64,000 nucleotides of DNA from Chytridium lagenaria (taxonomy: Eukaryota; Chytridiomycota; Chytridiomycetes; Chytridiales; Chytridiaceae). How positions within the stretch are numbered: the first letter of the stretch is position 1; every line of letters begins with the position of its first letter. The DNA lies in contig JAHLKC010000157.1 of the NCBI GenBank assembly GCA_025449115.1, positions 1 through 64,000 of the forward strand. The letters are read 5' to 3'. This document shows, one piece after another, positions 1 through 11,455 of this stretch. Made by a program: the position numbers and the translations under genes. Under the pieces are notes generated by a model that saw nothing but the letters and a program-made list of their open reading frames with translations, searched no databases and was not told where the DNA came from.

Positions 1-37
1 CCCTATGCTGGTAAAGACTCCAAGAGTCAAGATCCAG

Positions 38-96
38 CCGTTTATCTGGTGGTGAGGATATGCCTGTTTTCTGGCGGGGTGAGGATACACCCGTTT
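38..96. repeat. Degenerate tandem repeat, about 26-28 bp unit
   Basis: Two adjacent units share the pattern CCtGTTT-tCTGGyGG-GTGAGGATA: the first covers about 38-62, the second about 63-90, and a third begins with CCGTTT at 91. The units differ at several positions. No function is evident. Confidence 0.5.
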
Positions 97-410
97 GTTT
101 TGGGATGGCAATCAATTGGGGTTTTTGCTGTAGATGTGTAGTTCAGCTTTGGTCCCAGCAAAGAGTTGAAAAAATCAAACTATGAGTCTGAGGAAGTGAA
201 ATATGGTAAGTAGACGGCACTAGTAGATGGTGAAAAACAGATGATCTTCATTGGGTAAAGACCTCAGAAATATCAGTAAGATAAGTAGACGGCATCCGTA
301 AACTATGACAAAGACGTGCAAGGAATAAGAGAAAGTTTAAGGGCTTATATGTTATAAGAGGGAGCACAAGATTGCAGCCAACACGAGAACTTAACAGAAA
401 GAGGTGTGAT

Positions 411-466
411 CTTCTCTTGACCCATCCCTCCCTACCTAGCTTTGACTAGGGGGTAGGGGAGAAGAG
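411..466. repeat. Long imperfect hairpin
   Basis: The arm CTTCTC (411-416) followed by a CTCCCTACCTAG-like stretch pairs with a downstream arm reading CTAGGGGGTAGGGGAG and ending in GAGAAG (about 461-466). The loop is about 6 nt (ctttga). The structure is imperfect but clear. It lies in a gene-free stretch, so a transcript-end structure, a small inverted-repeat element or chance are all possible. Confidence 0.55.
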
Positions 467-2047
467 TAAAGGAGTTGCTCCAGCAGAGCAAGTCTACAGA
501 GCACCTAGGACAGGATGTACTCCTGAATCTAAGTGATGTTAATGTTGTTTGGCGATGGTGTGGGTGAGTGATCGCGAGATTCTGCTTATTTAAGGGAGAA
601 GGGAACGTGTTCAGTATCTTCATTATCGACTTACCTTGCTTCTAAACCAATATCAGCACCAGATCGTCTCCAGGCAATCAGGGATGGCTATAAGTCTCCA
701 TACCACCCTACTATGGCACCTTATGGAACATGGGCTTTCGTTTGCCTCTCAGAGCTTACAACAGGGTAACCTCACTCATTGCCCGCCGTTAGCACCTGAT
801 CATTGGGTCGGAAAGCACCAGAGATGGAATGTAGCTGACCAAGCCTTGACTAAAGGACACTGAATGAGGAGGGATTCCATCACAGCCTTCCGTCTCAAAC
901 GGCCGGATTGCAGCTTCACCAGGTGGTAAGGGGGCAGAGGGGTTGACTGTCATCCAACTAAGAGTGAAGGGGAGATCACGCCGCGAGGCCACGCGCATGG
1001 TGATAGAGGATAGGGGATCAACTCAATATCAACTACTTAATTCAACAAGGTACAAAATAAATCAAGAAATCTCTCATATTAAAGTAATACACAAAATACA
1101 AATAAATAACAGACACAACATATGCACACACACATAAATGGCACATATGCGCGCCACCTCTTCAATAAAAACCTTATAAACGTGGGGGAAAAGTATATAT
1201 AAAAAACCCAAAGGGAAAAGAAGGGAGGATTCAATATGACACGTAAATATATGGTTGACGCAGGATATAACGGAACTCAACGGACTTAGACAAAATGTCC
1301 TTATGAGCCATAGGCCATGTGCATAATGTAATTCTTCACAGAGGAACAAGCAGTCCCGCAGACGCGTCATGGTAATATCTGAGTTAATTTCAAACCTCAA
1401 TTTTACCGCCATTAATGAATGGAGAAAGGCAAGAGTGAAGCTCCCTGGTTATCTACCTTTTAGAATGTGACGATGGCCTTTGATAAGCACCTTTACTGAG
1501 ATTGTATTTGAGTATCTCATTCGTTCCCCTGTCCCCTCTTGAGATTGTCAATCATCTGAATGGTATTTATTGGCTGTAATTTATAAACACTACTAATTCT
1601 CACTAATCAATTCCCCGTGCGTATGTTTCACGGTATGAATTGTGAACCAATTTTCTAATATTGTTGTCCTTGTAACGGTCCGTTATTAAAGTATAGTCGT
1701 CCGCATAATAGTCCATCGTTACAGTATAGCAGTATGAGTTAATTTATCAGCCGAATGTTGCGAACTTGTAGCTAGTTGCAGTGTATAGGTCGAACTCCCT
1801 TGTTGACCCAGACTGGTTTCTGTAATCTTCATATTAGTAATATCAGATTACAAGAATCCTAAGAGCAGAAAAGTGTGCCATGGAAGCAGCGAAGTATGCT
1901 TCTTGGAATTACAATTTTGTATAAAATAGAATCATAACGAGACAGGAAAAGAATTACATATTAATTAAGGAGTAGTGTAGATCAAATGAGTAGGTAAGGA
2001 AAGATAGACAGGAGACATAAAAATCATTTCAAAACAATCGCGGTATC

Positions 2048-3398
2048 CTACTTCACAGTTAATTGACAAAGAGTATTATATAGATGTGCGAGAGGTATTA
2101 GGAAAGTGAAATTACTATCAGTCCGACGTATCCACATCAGGGAGAAGGCGTTCAGTTTCCCAACCAATATAGCTGAACCGTCCGACGAAGGACCATAATT
2201 TGTGTAAGCTCCAAGGTGACCTGAAAGCAAAAACCGGCTCGCTTATAGATCCAAACTGCATCATTCCAAAGATCATCTGGGCGACAAGCATCTACCAAAG
2301 CCTCTAAAAGGTGTAGCGACCACGGTCTCATCTACCGTTTGAAACTCTTGAAAGGGGAAAAACATAACATGCAAAATTGCAGCGATGGCCATTTCAAAAC
2401 CAGCAGGATAGAAGTTACGGCAGTCAAAATGTCAAGGAGGGTATAGTTGCCGTGCTCTGTATGTATCCAATCCCCACAAGAAGATTTAAAAGGAGATTTG
2501 AAATATGGCACGAACAACACAACTTGATGGAGAGAAATTGATAGACTGGCCGTCCAGCGGGTAAGTCCTAACATGATGAATAATGCGACAGTCAAAAACG
2601 ATTACCGAGTGAACAGCAAGATAGAAAGTCAGCAAGGAAAACATTGCCAATCCATTCCGATGGAATTGAATAAGACCGCCCAGAAATGGCCATACTGCGG
2701 TGACATAGAACTTTCGAAGTCAAAAAATACCCTTTGAAAGTCGCTCACTCCACAATAAGTACATCGGCCTCAGTAATAAGGGTAAATGTACTGGTGGCTA
2801 TTCTCGATAGGGTGAGTTGAATGATGCCCAGCTTGCATAGGAAGAGGAAATGGTATCTCCAGGATTGTAGAGAAAACAACACATGGGGGCGGAAATCTAC
2901 GGGGCCTAGCTCGGGTATGTATTCCGCGGATACCTCCTAGCAGATTCTCTGCCATGACGAGGTAGACCAGGCAAAGGGAGAAGAAGCATAAACTGTAAAG
3001 CCTTCATCTGAAATGTCGTAAGCCTTCAGATGTCATGCATGTCGCCACACTCACAACAATCTCGGTAGACATTAACAAACCGCTACCATGAATACTTGTA
3101 GGCGACAAAGGCACAGATGGCATATGATGGAACAATGAAGAGAATCTGAGTGAATTAGGTAGGTCTCGTCTAGCATCATTACCTCAAAATGTGCCTCTGA
3201 ACTGCGGCCTTGTCCAGTGTCTCAAGTGTAAAGTCATCAGGGTTGTTGATGTTGTTACGGCAAAGAGTGCAAAGAATCCGGATAAAACCCAGCTTCAACA
3301 TGGTGAGAAGAAGTGGCAGTCGTTTTAATTACTTACCCATAACTCCACAGCTCACTGTCAGTTGGCGGAGCAAGCGGGTTTTCATCTGGACAAGTCAT
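2048..3398 (-). CDS. TMEM184 / Ost-alpha (DUF300) family membrane protein
   Basis: A multi-pass membrane protein of the TMEM184/LAZ1/organic solute transporter alpha family. Family marks appear in order on the minus strand: an N-terminal start MTCPDENPLAPP at 3398, a first helix (GFFALFAV), the hallmark RILFIVPSYAI block near 3130-3170, ENLLGG near 2940, a KLGIIQLTLSRIAT segment near 2800, and FEMAIAAILHVMFFPFQEF near 2350-2400, matching the family's last-helix motif. At least five exons with short introns are needed. The frame slips near 3200, 2990 and 2310, each fixable by one base. The end is uncertain: a stop at 2048 is the furthest reasonable choice. Family members are implicated in vesicle and vacuole membrane function; the substrate cannot be told. 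Confidence 0.75.
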
Positions 3399-3518
3399 TT
3401 CTACGATGTGTGTAACAATAATAAAACAACAATATTTCAAGGTACATTGCAGGCAAGCATTCAAACTTCATCCTTCTCCGCCCCCATCACTGCCACTGGC
3501 CGAAGGAAGCGAGTTAAG

Positions 3519-4915
3519 CTATCCCACGACCCTCCACTTGCAAAACCTTCCGATAAACTCCTTACTGATTTGTAAGGAATGCTCTTCCTTTGAAATGATT
3601 TTAGAGAACGTCATGGCTTTGAGAATCTCCTCTCGAGCATCTTGATCGAATGGTCACAGCAAAATCCTCTCTCTCATCGTGGAAAAAAACCATCAGGTTA
3701 TCCTTTACACTAATCGAAGCAAGACCTTTCCTCTTGAATTAAGGAAAGAACAGCAGATTCCACTTCAGTGTTTCGGGTGACCCGTCATTTAAAGTGGCTT
3801 TTGTAATATCCAAAATTGACAGCGTCAAGAAAGTTTTGGTAAGGCCTAGAATGGCATGACGTGTTGCAAGTCCATAGCTTTGCGAGCCAAGCCAAGATTA
3901 CAGACTTTCCAAACACCTCAGTGGCTTTAAAAGCTTGCATGGGCTTTCTGTGTTGCTCCGGATTCGAGGGCTTTGGCCAGTTTTGATAAGCTCCGCAATG
4001 AGTTTGAAGCATCCGCGAAGTCGTTGGGGGGGTGAACTTTGGCATCGTGTAGGATTTACCAGTGGCAATAAATTGGTCAAGACGCACTTTCGGTAAGCTT
4101 CAATTTGTATCCAAGACGTGTGAGTAGCCGGAGCCGTATGCAGATCTCAAAAAACTCTACAGCTCGTCCGTAATTTTCAAATTCAAGTAGGCGATACCCT
4201 ATAACATACATGATCATGGCATAAAATCGAATTAATAATTACCCCGTAGTAGAAGTAGAGCAAAAAGTCTTGCATCTTCAGGTCAAACTTTGACTGCTTT
4301 ATGTTTGAGATGTCCAAGTCGAGAATGGGTCTAACAACGCTGAAATGCTTCGAAAGGATGGTGAACTTGATGAGCATTGCATGAATGGGAGTCAAGAAGT
4401 GTGTGGCAGTGTTTGCGTATAGATAAGCTCTGAACGTGTGATGAGTTTTTTCAAAATCCAAAGCAAGTCCAGGCCTCCAACACGCTCAGCAATAGCGCAA
4501 ACACTTTGAGCAAAAGCCTTCACTTTCCCAGGTGCAATCCAAACTTGATTAGAAAACTTGCTTGAAAACGCATGAGACAGTGAAAGCAAGTAAGAGTCAT
4601 CACGGCTCTTGCCAGCTTTCAAACGTGCAGAGAGGAAGTAGAGGTATGCCAATGAGTTAGTGGTTGGGTCGAGAACATCCTGAGAGGGTCAAGGTCGCTG
4701 TTCTGCGTCAAAAAAACACTTTGGTTTGCAGAGCGAAAGGCCGGATGCACCGTCTTCTGGACTCGCTCGTAAGAATCCCAGCGAGCAACGCAGTTTCCAC
4801 AAGATCTCGCAACATCAATTTGCCTAATACAATAATGCTTTGAGGTTGCACAGGGATGAACAATGGGAATCCGAGGCTGTTGAAGCCGAATGCCTTAATG
4901 GCGCGGTAATTATTC
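3519..4915 (-). CDS. CSN3: COP9 signalosome subunit 3
   Basis: A subunit of the COP9 signalosome, the complex that removes Nedd8 from cullins. The central region reads LTPIHAMLIKFTILSKHF, then a PILDLDISNI motif and DFLLYFYYGVII (about 4200-4400), which follow animal CSN3 closely. The upstream exon (4392-4690) carries DVLDPTTNSLAYLYFL, equivalent to the first helical repeats. The C-terminal part has LMVFFHD and DQDAREEILKAM, matching the end of the PCI domain and the tail helix, with a stop at 3519. Frame slips occur near 4430 and 4680. The first exon is not resolved; it should begin between about 4800 and 4930, close to the divergent PDE9-like start at 4936. CSN1 lies about 10 kb away. Confidence 0.8.
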
Positions 4916-4935
4916 AGCTGCTAAGAGAAAACAGC

Positions 4936-6666
4936 ATGCAGGCAGAGAGAAGGTGCTCTACGTAGACTTCAACGGATTGAACTACTCCGTCGCCTGTCGG
5001 GTCTGAAGACAAGCCAGGAGGTTTACGGTGCCTGTTGGACGTGCTTAAGCTGCCGCAAAATGAACGACACATCGTCAAGCTTTATACCACTGACGGTGCT
5101 CTGATACCCATAGGTATCAGTACTCCTGGGAACGATAGCAAGTCAATTTATAAGGTCAATGTCTCGTCAGGTAAGTTTTTGTAATCAGACAGTCCTTAAC
5201 CGGGTAGAGCGAGACCGGTCGGGAGCCGCGTCGAAGAAAATAGTGGAGACCCTACGCGCAACAAACGCTATATTGCACGATGTCCCATTTTTGGAGAAAA
5301 AACATGACCACAATCAAGTCTAAGATAGAGCTGGATGCAAGTTCCCATGTATGGAGTGTTCGTTTGAGATAATACTGATAGTTCAGCTTTCCAATTACAC
5401 TACAAACGATCCCGCTCTTAAACCGGCAATGCTTAAAGTTGGAAAACTTCCCGTTTCCGATGATCCCGCTTATACGGATGCCACTAAGCCCAAGTTTAAT
5501 CCTGAAGTACTGGAGCACCTGAAGCACCCGACTTTTGATATTTGGCAATGGAACGACATTGAGCTTATGGCGTTGATTGAATGGATGTTTGAGGACCTCC
5601 ATCTTATCAGTGAATTTCAGATGGACACATCTAAGTTTCGATCATTTATGAGCTGCATAAGGTAATTTGAGGGGTATCAATCTTTGTTCACTGTAATTAG
5701 AATGGGCTATAACAAGAACCCTTTTCACAACTTTCAGCACTGCTTCTGCGTCACTCAGATGGTAAGAAAATTTGTAACGTGTTCGACTTACTTGACAAAA
5801 GGTCTATGGTATTATACACGTAACTGGAGTTCACAGGAAGCTGACCTCAATGGAAAAGCTAATTCTGCTTGTGTCGGCGATTGGGGTAATATTAAATAAA
5901 TTTCCAAACTGACTTAATCTAGCATGACCTTGACCACCTGGTGTCAACAATGCCTACCAGATTAACGCGTCAACAGAGCTCGCAATCGTTTACAACGATA
6001 TTTCGCCCCTTGAGAACCATCATTCAGGTATGCCATAAAGCCCATGCAAGAAATCTCACAATCACATTAGCGGTTCTCTTTACATTGCTCAAACACGACA
6101 ACCTTAACTTTTGTCAAATCTTTCGAATGCACAGTTTAGGGAAGCTCGAAAAACTATCATCAGCTGCATCTTGCGACCGATATGGCGAAGCATGGAGAGA
6201 TTTTGGCAAAGTTTAAGGGTTATTCAGATTCATTCGACTTTAATGATCCTAATCAGCGTCAATTGGTGGGGGTTCATTACGTTTTTTATCGTGCCTTACA
6301 CGAAAAATAGCTTTTGCAACTCATTATCAAGTGCGCTGACATCTCGAACGAGGTTCGCCCCAAGCATGTAGCTGAACCATGGGTGGACAACCTTTTAGAG
6401 GAATTTTTGGACAGTCTGACCGTGAAAAGAAGGAGGGTTGCCCACTGCCCCATTTATGGACAGAGAAAAGGTTACCAAACCCAGCGCCCAAGGTATAACA
6501 AAAAATCATTTTGTTTTCTTATTTTTTAAAAGTTGGTTTCATTGGTTTCGTGATGATTCCACTTTACGAGTTGATGTCAAAGGTCTTACCAAACATGGAT
6601 ACCACTCTTCTGCAGCCTATCAGGCGAGCGCATGAGTTCTACAAAGGCTTGCTTGAAAAACAGTAA
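4936..6666 (+). CDS. PDE9A-like 3',5'-cyclic nucleotide phosphodiesterase
   Basis: A class I phosphodiesterase, closest in motif detail to animal PDE9A, a high-affinity cGMP hydrolase. The N-terminal part (4936-5170) contains [13 protein letters not shown] and [13 protein letters not shown], which resemble the small N-terminal domain of PDE9A. After introns come [13 protein letters not shown], then [17 protein letters not shown], the metal-binding [15 protein letters not shown] block (5934-5965), [37 protein letters not shown] and [14 protein letters not shown], followed by a final exon ending [10 protein letters not shown]. The histidines and aspartates that bind Zn/Mg are present. One base is missing in the HDLDHPG codons and others near 4945 and 5008. 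Substrate (cGMP versus cAMP) is inferred from similarity only. Confidence 0.88.
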
Positions 6667-6749
6667 AACAAAATGCAACTTTCTTAAAGGCAGTATATGA
6701 GTAAATGCTGATAAAACTTAATATTCATTTGAAGTGCTTTTTGTGGAAG

Positions 6750-7401
6750 CTACTTGGCGGGATCTGAAAACACAGAGGTATCCAAAGGCCAAAGCTTTCC
6801 AGATTTTGCCGCAAAGTAATTACCCATTGGCGTTACTTCCAAATTTGAGAACGTCATCTCCTTCCATTCAGCAACATTTGCCTCATCATCTACATAAGTG
6901 TCAAAAGAAAAAAAAGGTATCTAAGTTTTTGCCTACCATCAAAGTCGCTCTGACGACTTGAGAAATCCGGATCAAAGTCCTCATCCTGATCAACATCTTC
7001 GGGATTGCATCTAAATCAAATGAGAATAAACTACATATCTTTTAAACCTTTCTGGAATTTGCTTTTTGAACTCAAACCCCTATGTAAGTTTATTAAATTA
7101 GCACACGTGATTAAAACAAACATCCGATAAATTTATTCCCGATATTCTCGACTCTTCTTTACCGTTAATGAGATGACTCTCTAAGAAACTGGCTAGTTTC
7201 ATCTCTAGTGACATCATCAGAAGAAAGTACAAACGAGCAATTACCACCTTCCCCTTTCACGTCCATTTTCTCATCTTCATTGGGGCTCATCTTCTTGTTG
7301 AGTAACTCATCTACTGCTGCGATGAGTTCCAGAAGGTCTGTTCGACGGAAGGGACAGGTTGAATCCTCGAACCTAGTCCGAAAGTCGTTGAAAGTTGTCA
7401 T
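6750..7401 (-). CDS. Hypothetical acidic protein
   Basis: An unrecognised small protein. It starts MTTFNDFRTRFEDSTCPFRR at 7401, with a helix-forming segment LLELIAAVDELLNKK, then a Ser/Asp/Glu-rich stretch. After one or two short introns (about 7085-7170 and 7010-7040) an acidic region PEDVDQDEDFDPDF follows, and after an intron of about 47 nt (6898-6945) the C-terminus reads EWKEMTFSNLEVTP and ends FSDPAK at 6750. A frame slip is needed near 7165. It is head-to-head with RAD4 (30 nt between starts) and tail-to-tail with the PDE9-like gene. I assign no function. Confidence 0.55.
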
Positions 7402-7431
7402 TTCTTACTTAGGGTGTTTGAAATTGTCATG

Positions 7432-9470
7432 GACATTGATGAAAGTGATGACGAAGATTGGGAAGAGGTGCCTTCAGCCTGTAATTAATACCTCAATGTT
7501 TTTGAAGGAAGGCTTATGATATTTAGCAAAAGCGCCACTAGAGGAAGAAAAGACGATAGAGATAACTGCAAAAAGGGGCGAAATTCAAATACCATCTCTC
7601 TTGTATGTTTCTCTTTCAGAGTCTTCGTTTTGACGTCATGCATCATCCACAGTGCAGTAAAGAAAAAGGGTGGGATATCAAAAGCGGATCGAGTGAAAAG
7701 GGAGTCGCTTCATCGACTAAACCTCCTTTGCCTATGTATGGAGGTTGTGGATAAGAACCAGCTCTGCAATCAACTTGCTTTTCAGGTAAGGATTCTCGTA
7801 AAAAAGCATATCATACTCATCAATACAGATGTTTTCAGTTTCTTTTATAAATCGAAATGAGCTTTTCATGAATTCAGACTTGAATTTATCCAAGATTGAC
7901 GATTTTTCAAAGTCTTGGTTTGAAGACACTGAAGAGGCGTTTCCGTCGGAAAAGTTCCGTGAACTGTTCAAGCCTCTACGGCATTGCGATACCGGAAACA
8001 TAAAATTACTGGTTCTCCTTGCCACGATCAGATCGTATGGTCTTCAGGCGAGCCTTATTGCTTTTATAAAGCCTATCCCGTTGTCGTTTTCAAAAAAATA
8101 CTCTAATCTGAGGTGAGGATAATCAGGAAGGCACAGTTTAACATGATAGTGGGCGAAAACTTCATCTGTCTATACAACTACAAGATAATAGCGGCGGCCA
8201 TAAGTACATTACTTACTCGGGATGTTCTGAGAGTTTTGGTGGGATGGAAGAATTAGGTCAAGGATATTGCATTGGATGCGATGATGGTGGGAGAAAGTTG
8301 TACTTTGTGTACTAAAAGATTCGAAGTCGGTCGTGTTGCCGAAATGGCATCTTTGTCGCAACGAAAGAAGGGTACGGCTGATAATCTGAAGCTAGATGAA
8401 GATGGGCAGCAATGGTTTAAGAATGCATTATGGCTGTGTTCCCAAACATCGTCGAAACCGAAATACCTTCAAGATCAATCAGAGGATACGGCAATGCGAG
8501 AAAAAGAGAAACAGGAAATGCCTTCTAACAAAGCAGGTTTCAAGAATCACACATTGTATGTTGAAGTCATTCTCACGCGTTCTTGTTGTTCTCTTTCGGT
8601 CATTTTTAAAAGGTTCGCGACATTTACATATATATAAGGTTTGCATTGGAGAGTTTGTTGAGGCAGAATCAGATTATCTATCCGAAAGGCCAAACGTATT
8701 CTGTGGGAAATTTTAAGGGCGAATTAATATACCCTCGAAGTCACGTACATCAGGTTTGGGGAGAGGCATATTTTCGACTGACATCTGAAGATTTGTTCAG
8801 AAGAATATTGGAAAATGCAAGGTCGCTTTAGTGAAGGATGGAGAGGAACCTGTAGGACAGCGAGCGTTCAAGAGAAAATTGCGGAATTCAGAATCATTTG
8901 ATATCGACTTTGATATTGCTGAGAATCAAAATCGTGGTTCGGTTCCTTTGTACGGACAATGGCAAACAGAAATGGTTACGCCAAAAGAGCTTTCTGCAGA
9001 TGTAAGGACTGGAAAGAAGCTGCTGCTAAGAGAGTTTTAGGGAAAGATTCCTAAGAACAAGTTTGGAGATTTCGATCTTTTTACTGCAAATATGCTACCC
9101 AAAGGCGCGGCTCATATTACATGTACGCTTTTAATTTTGAGATGGTGCTAACAGCTTTTTAGTTGTCGATTGTGATCGTGTTGCCAAACAGCTCTCTATC
9201 GATTTTGCAAAGGCAGTGGTTGGTTTTGCCTTCAACGGCGGTGCAACGCGACCAATATACGATGGAATTGTAGTTTCGAGTACCGTGGTTGATGTTTTGA
9301 CAGACGTGGGTGACATGATAGCGATTTTTTTTTTTCTTACTTTTTTCCTTCAGGCGGCAAAGCACGCAGAAGAAAAAACAGAAAAGTCCCGCGTATTCCA
9401 GAACTGGAGGCGAGTCATCGAAAAGCTCTTGACTTTGTCGACATTAAAGAAGAAGTATGCAATAAAGTAG
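7432..9470 (+). CDS. RAD4: Rad4/XPC nucleotide excision repair damage sensor
   Basis: The damage-recognition protein of global nucleotide excision repair, acting in the nucleus with Rad23. The start MDIDESDDEDWEEVPSA at 7432 carries the acidic DEDWEEV typical of the family, followed by PLEEEKTIEI after an intron and by a KADRVKRESLHRLNLLCLC motif (7680-7740). The C-terminal beta-hairpin domains are clear: FKNHTLY then ALESLLRQNQIIYPKG and GELIYPRSHVHQ (BHD1, about 8540-8755), VPLYGQWQTE (BHD2, near 8950), GKIPKNKFGDFDLF and MLPKGAAHI (BHD3, 9040-9115), ending AKAVVGFAFNGG and a lysine-rich tail. Introns separate each block. It converges on MHF2 with 33 nt between stop codons. Confidence 0.93.
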
Positions 9471-9503
9471 AATTGGGTCGGCATGGGTTGGTATGAAACT
9501 TGG

Positions 9504-9810
9504 TTAAAAGTCTAGCATTAGCTGAGGCAGGATCTTCTCGAGTTGGTCAAGCGATATTTTGTTTGATCGTGCGAGTTCTGCTCCAGCAGCGCTTCGTAAG
9601 AAAGCCTCTGTTCATTTCGTGTGAGAATCATATCAGGGCAAACTTTGCCAACCTTGAGCAAACAATGATATCAAAATAGTCATTGCATGCAACCCATCCT
9701 TTGATATTCTTATATCAGGTTTCGCCATCTTGATGACCTCTTCTACAATCTCCTTCTTTGATTAGCTCACCGTTGATAAAGTTTGAAAACCTCCTTGAGC
9801 ATTTTTGTGA
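9504..9810 (-). CDS. MHF2: MHF2 / CENP-X histone-fold protein
   Basis: A small histone-fold protein that pairs with MHF1/CENP-S, serving both the Fanconi FANCM complex and the kinetochore. The C-terminus SLDQLEKILPQLMLDF (9504-9552) is nearly identical to the family signature VDQLEKVLPQLLLDF. Upstream are EAFLRSAAGAELARS and PDIRISKDGLHAMTILISLF, joined by an intron of about 45 nt (about 9605-9650). A one-base slip near 9755 separates this from an N-terminal segment NFINGELIKE; the exact start is not resolved but must lie before about 9830. The family's usual length is about 80-90 residues, which fits. It shares a short divergent spacer with THG1. Confidence 0.82.
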
Positions 9811-9837
9811 AGTGTCCAGTCCCAAGACAATTACAAT

Positions 9838-10759
9838 ATGGCTAAATCAAAGTACGAGTATGTCAAAGTTTGTATCTGTGTATCTGTTGTAGATATGACA
9901 TCTAATAGCAAATCTAGGGATTTGAATACCATTCAGTCTGCCTTCCCAGCACGTACATCGTTGTAAGGATTGATGGACACTCCTTTCATAGATTCACAGC
10001 AACACACAACTTTGAGAAGCCCAACGATATTCGTGGATTGAATCTTGCCAACCATGCTGCCAGACTTGTAGTTCAGGAAACAAACGATATTGTATGCATT
10101 CAATCGCCCTTTTAGAGAGCTGACCTTTTATTAGATTCTTGCTTACGGACAAAGTGACGAATATAGCTTTGTTTTGGATAAAAGGTCGACTTATTTTAAA
10201 CGACGGGAGTCAAAGATTCTCTCGACCCTAGTGAGCCTATTTACGGCCCATTATATGTACGCATGGAACCTATTCTTCCCGGGCGTGGAGCTTCAATATC
10301 CGCCTTCATTTGATGCAAGGATCGTCTTATATCCGAACGAAGCGCTCTTGAAAGATTACTTTAGCTGGCGGCAAGTCGATTGCCACATTAACAACATGGT
10401 AGGTTTCTTTTTTTTCGCTGCCAACATCCATTTACGTTCAATTTACTTAACATTTACAGTATAATACTCTATTTTGGGCATTGGTTCAAGACAAGGAGGA
10501 TGGAAAAAGTCAAACAGAAGCTCAACTCATTCTCAAAGATACGGACTCTGCAGCCAAGAATGAAATGCTCTATTCCAAATTCGGCATTAATTACAATGCT
10601 TTGCCAGATATATACAGAAAGGGTACGGTCATAAGAAGACGAAAGAAATGTGCGGACGGTGAGAGTGTGCCGAAAGGATCAGAGAAGCCGCCTAACATTA
10701 TCGTGGAGCACATCGACATCATCAACGAGGGCTTTTGGATCCAAATGGGACTAAAATAA
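9838..10759 (+). CDS. THG1: tRNA(His) guanylyltransferase
   Basis: Adds the extra 5' G(-1) to tRNA-His, by 3'-5' polymerisation, which histidyl-tRNA synthetase needs. The start MAKSKYEYVK (9838) matches the conserved Thg1 N-terminus (MANSKFEYVK). Then come RIDGHSFHRF and HNFEKPND (near 9970-10030), the metal-binding and palm motif ILAYGQSDEYSFVLD (10135-10175), RRESKILSTLVS, DARIVLYPNEALLKDY, SWRQVDCHINNM before an intron at about 10397-10459, YNTLFWALVQ, KFGINYN and YRKGTVI. The two metal-binding carboxylates (Asp of RIDG, Asp of QSDEYS) are present. The stop at 10757-10759 overlaps the stop of the minus-strand neighbour by 9 nt. Confidence 0.95.
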
Positions 10760-11455
10760 TAAGTTAAAAATAAAGCTTAGAACGAGAGTGGTCACCCATG
10801 TCGACAGTAACATCACGTTTAGCCTCGGATCGGTGCTGTCAAAGAGTTCCTGCAGCAATTCTTGCGGCTGGATCGCGTTAACATCTGGCGCTTTGCTTTC
10901 GGGTGCTTTTTTATCGCTCAAATTCGTTGATGCAGGAACCTGCACCCAAAATAATTAGTTTTCTAAAATAAAAGTACTTCTTCGAAGGCGATGAATGAAT
11001 CCAAAAGGGTCCTACAGCAATAAGCTGATCCAATTTTGACCAGACTTTCTTCAGATTAGCATCATCTTGATTTTTGCTGGTATCTGTGGACGAATGATTG
11101 AAATACGATGGTTCAGTCTGCTTGCGTATCTCCAGAATCGACTCTTGCAGCAGTCGCAGCATCTTTTTTTTCTCTCCTTTTCTGACAATTCCGTCGATAT
11201 CTGATGTGGCCCAGCCTATCTCTGCAACATGTACGGCAACTACCGGATCATAACTTATGATTATCGGGCAGAATAGTGGACAAGAAACCTCTTGTCATGA
11301 GCCTATACTTCAGATTAACTTGCTTACCAGAGTATATTGGCATCTTTTGCATAGCCTAACATCACAAGGCGATGATCGGTCTGTTGAGATGGATATAAAA
11401 AAGGTCATCGGACATGCGCACAGCGCAAAAGACTCTTGCTTTGAACCAACTGCTC
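10751..11455 (-). CDS. Hypothetical Cys-rich protein with C-terminal membrane helix
   Basis: Not recognised. The C-terminus is a hydrophobic helix (LSTWVTTLVLSFIFNLLF, 10751-10806) that could anchor it as a tail-anchored protein. An exon at 11000-11162 carries MLRLLQESILEIRKQ and KKVWSKLDQLI; an intron of about 60-75 nt joins them. Further upstream, across a probable intron (about 11290-11326), the frame contains clustered cysteines (ALCACP, CDVRLCKRCQ, CPLFCP). These recall the last half of a FYVE-type zinc finger, but the characteristic RRHHCR core was not found. The start is unresolved, partly because of a stop that may be a sequencing slip. Confidence 0.45.

Larger units (their letters stand above)
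1..2040. other. Gene-poor left flank
   Basis: No coding region, tRNA or rRNA can be supported here. Open frames are short, unconserved and lack recognisable motifs. The stretch contains a degenerate direct repeat near its left end, a strong hairpin at 411-466, a twice-used 12-nt word (aagtagacggca near 205 and 284) and AT-rich DNA from about 1040 to 1230. It contrasts sharply with the dense gene array that begins at 2048, so it may be a remnant of a mobile element or simply a long intergenic region. Confidence 0.5.

Noticed and set aside
636..942. Possible end of a Copia-type retrotransposon (NVADQALTKGH-like C-terminus and a purine-rich GGTAAGGGGGCAGAGGGG run)
   Set aside because: The protein similarity is one short phrase, no integrase or reverse transcriptase motif is nearby, and no LTR pair could be found.
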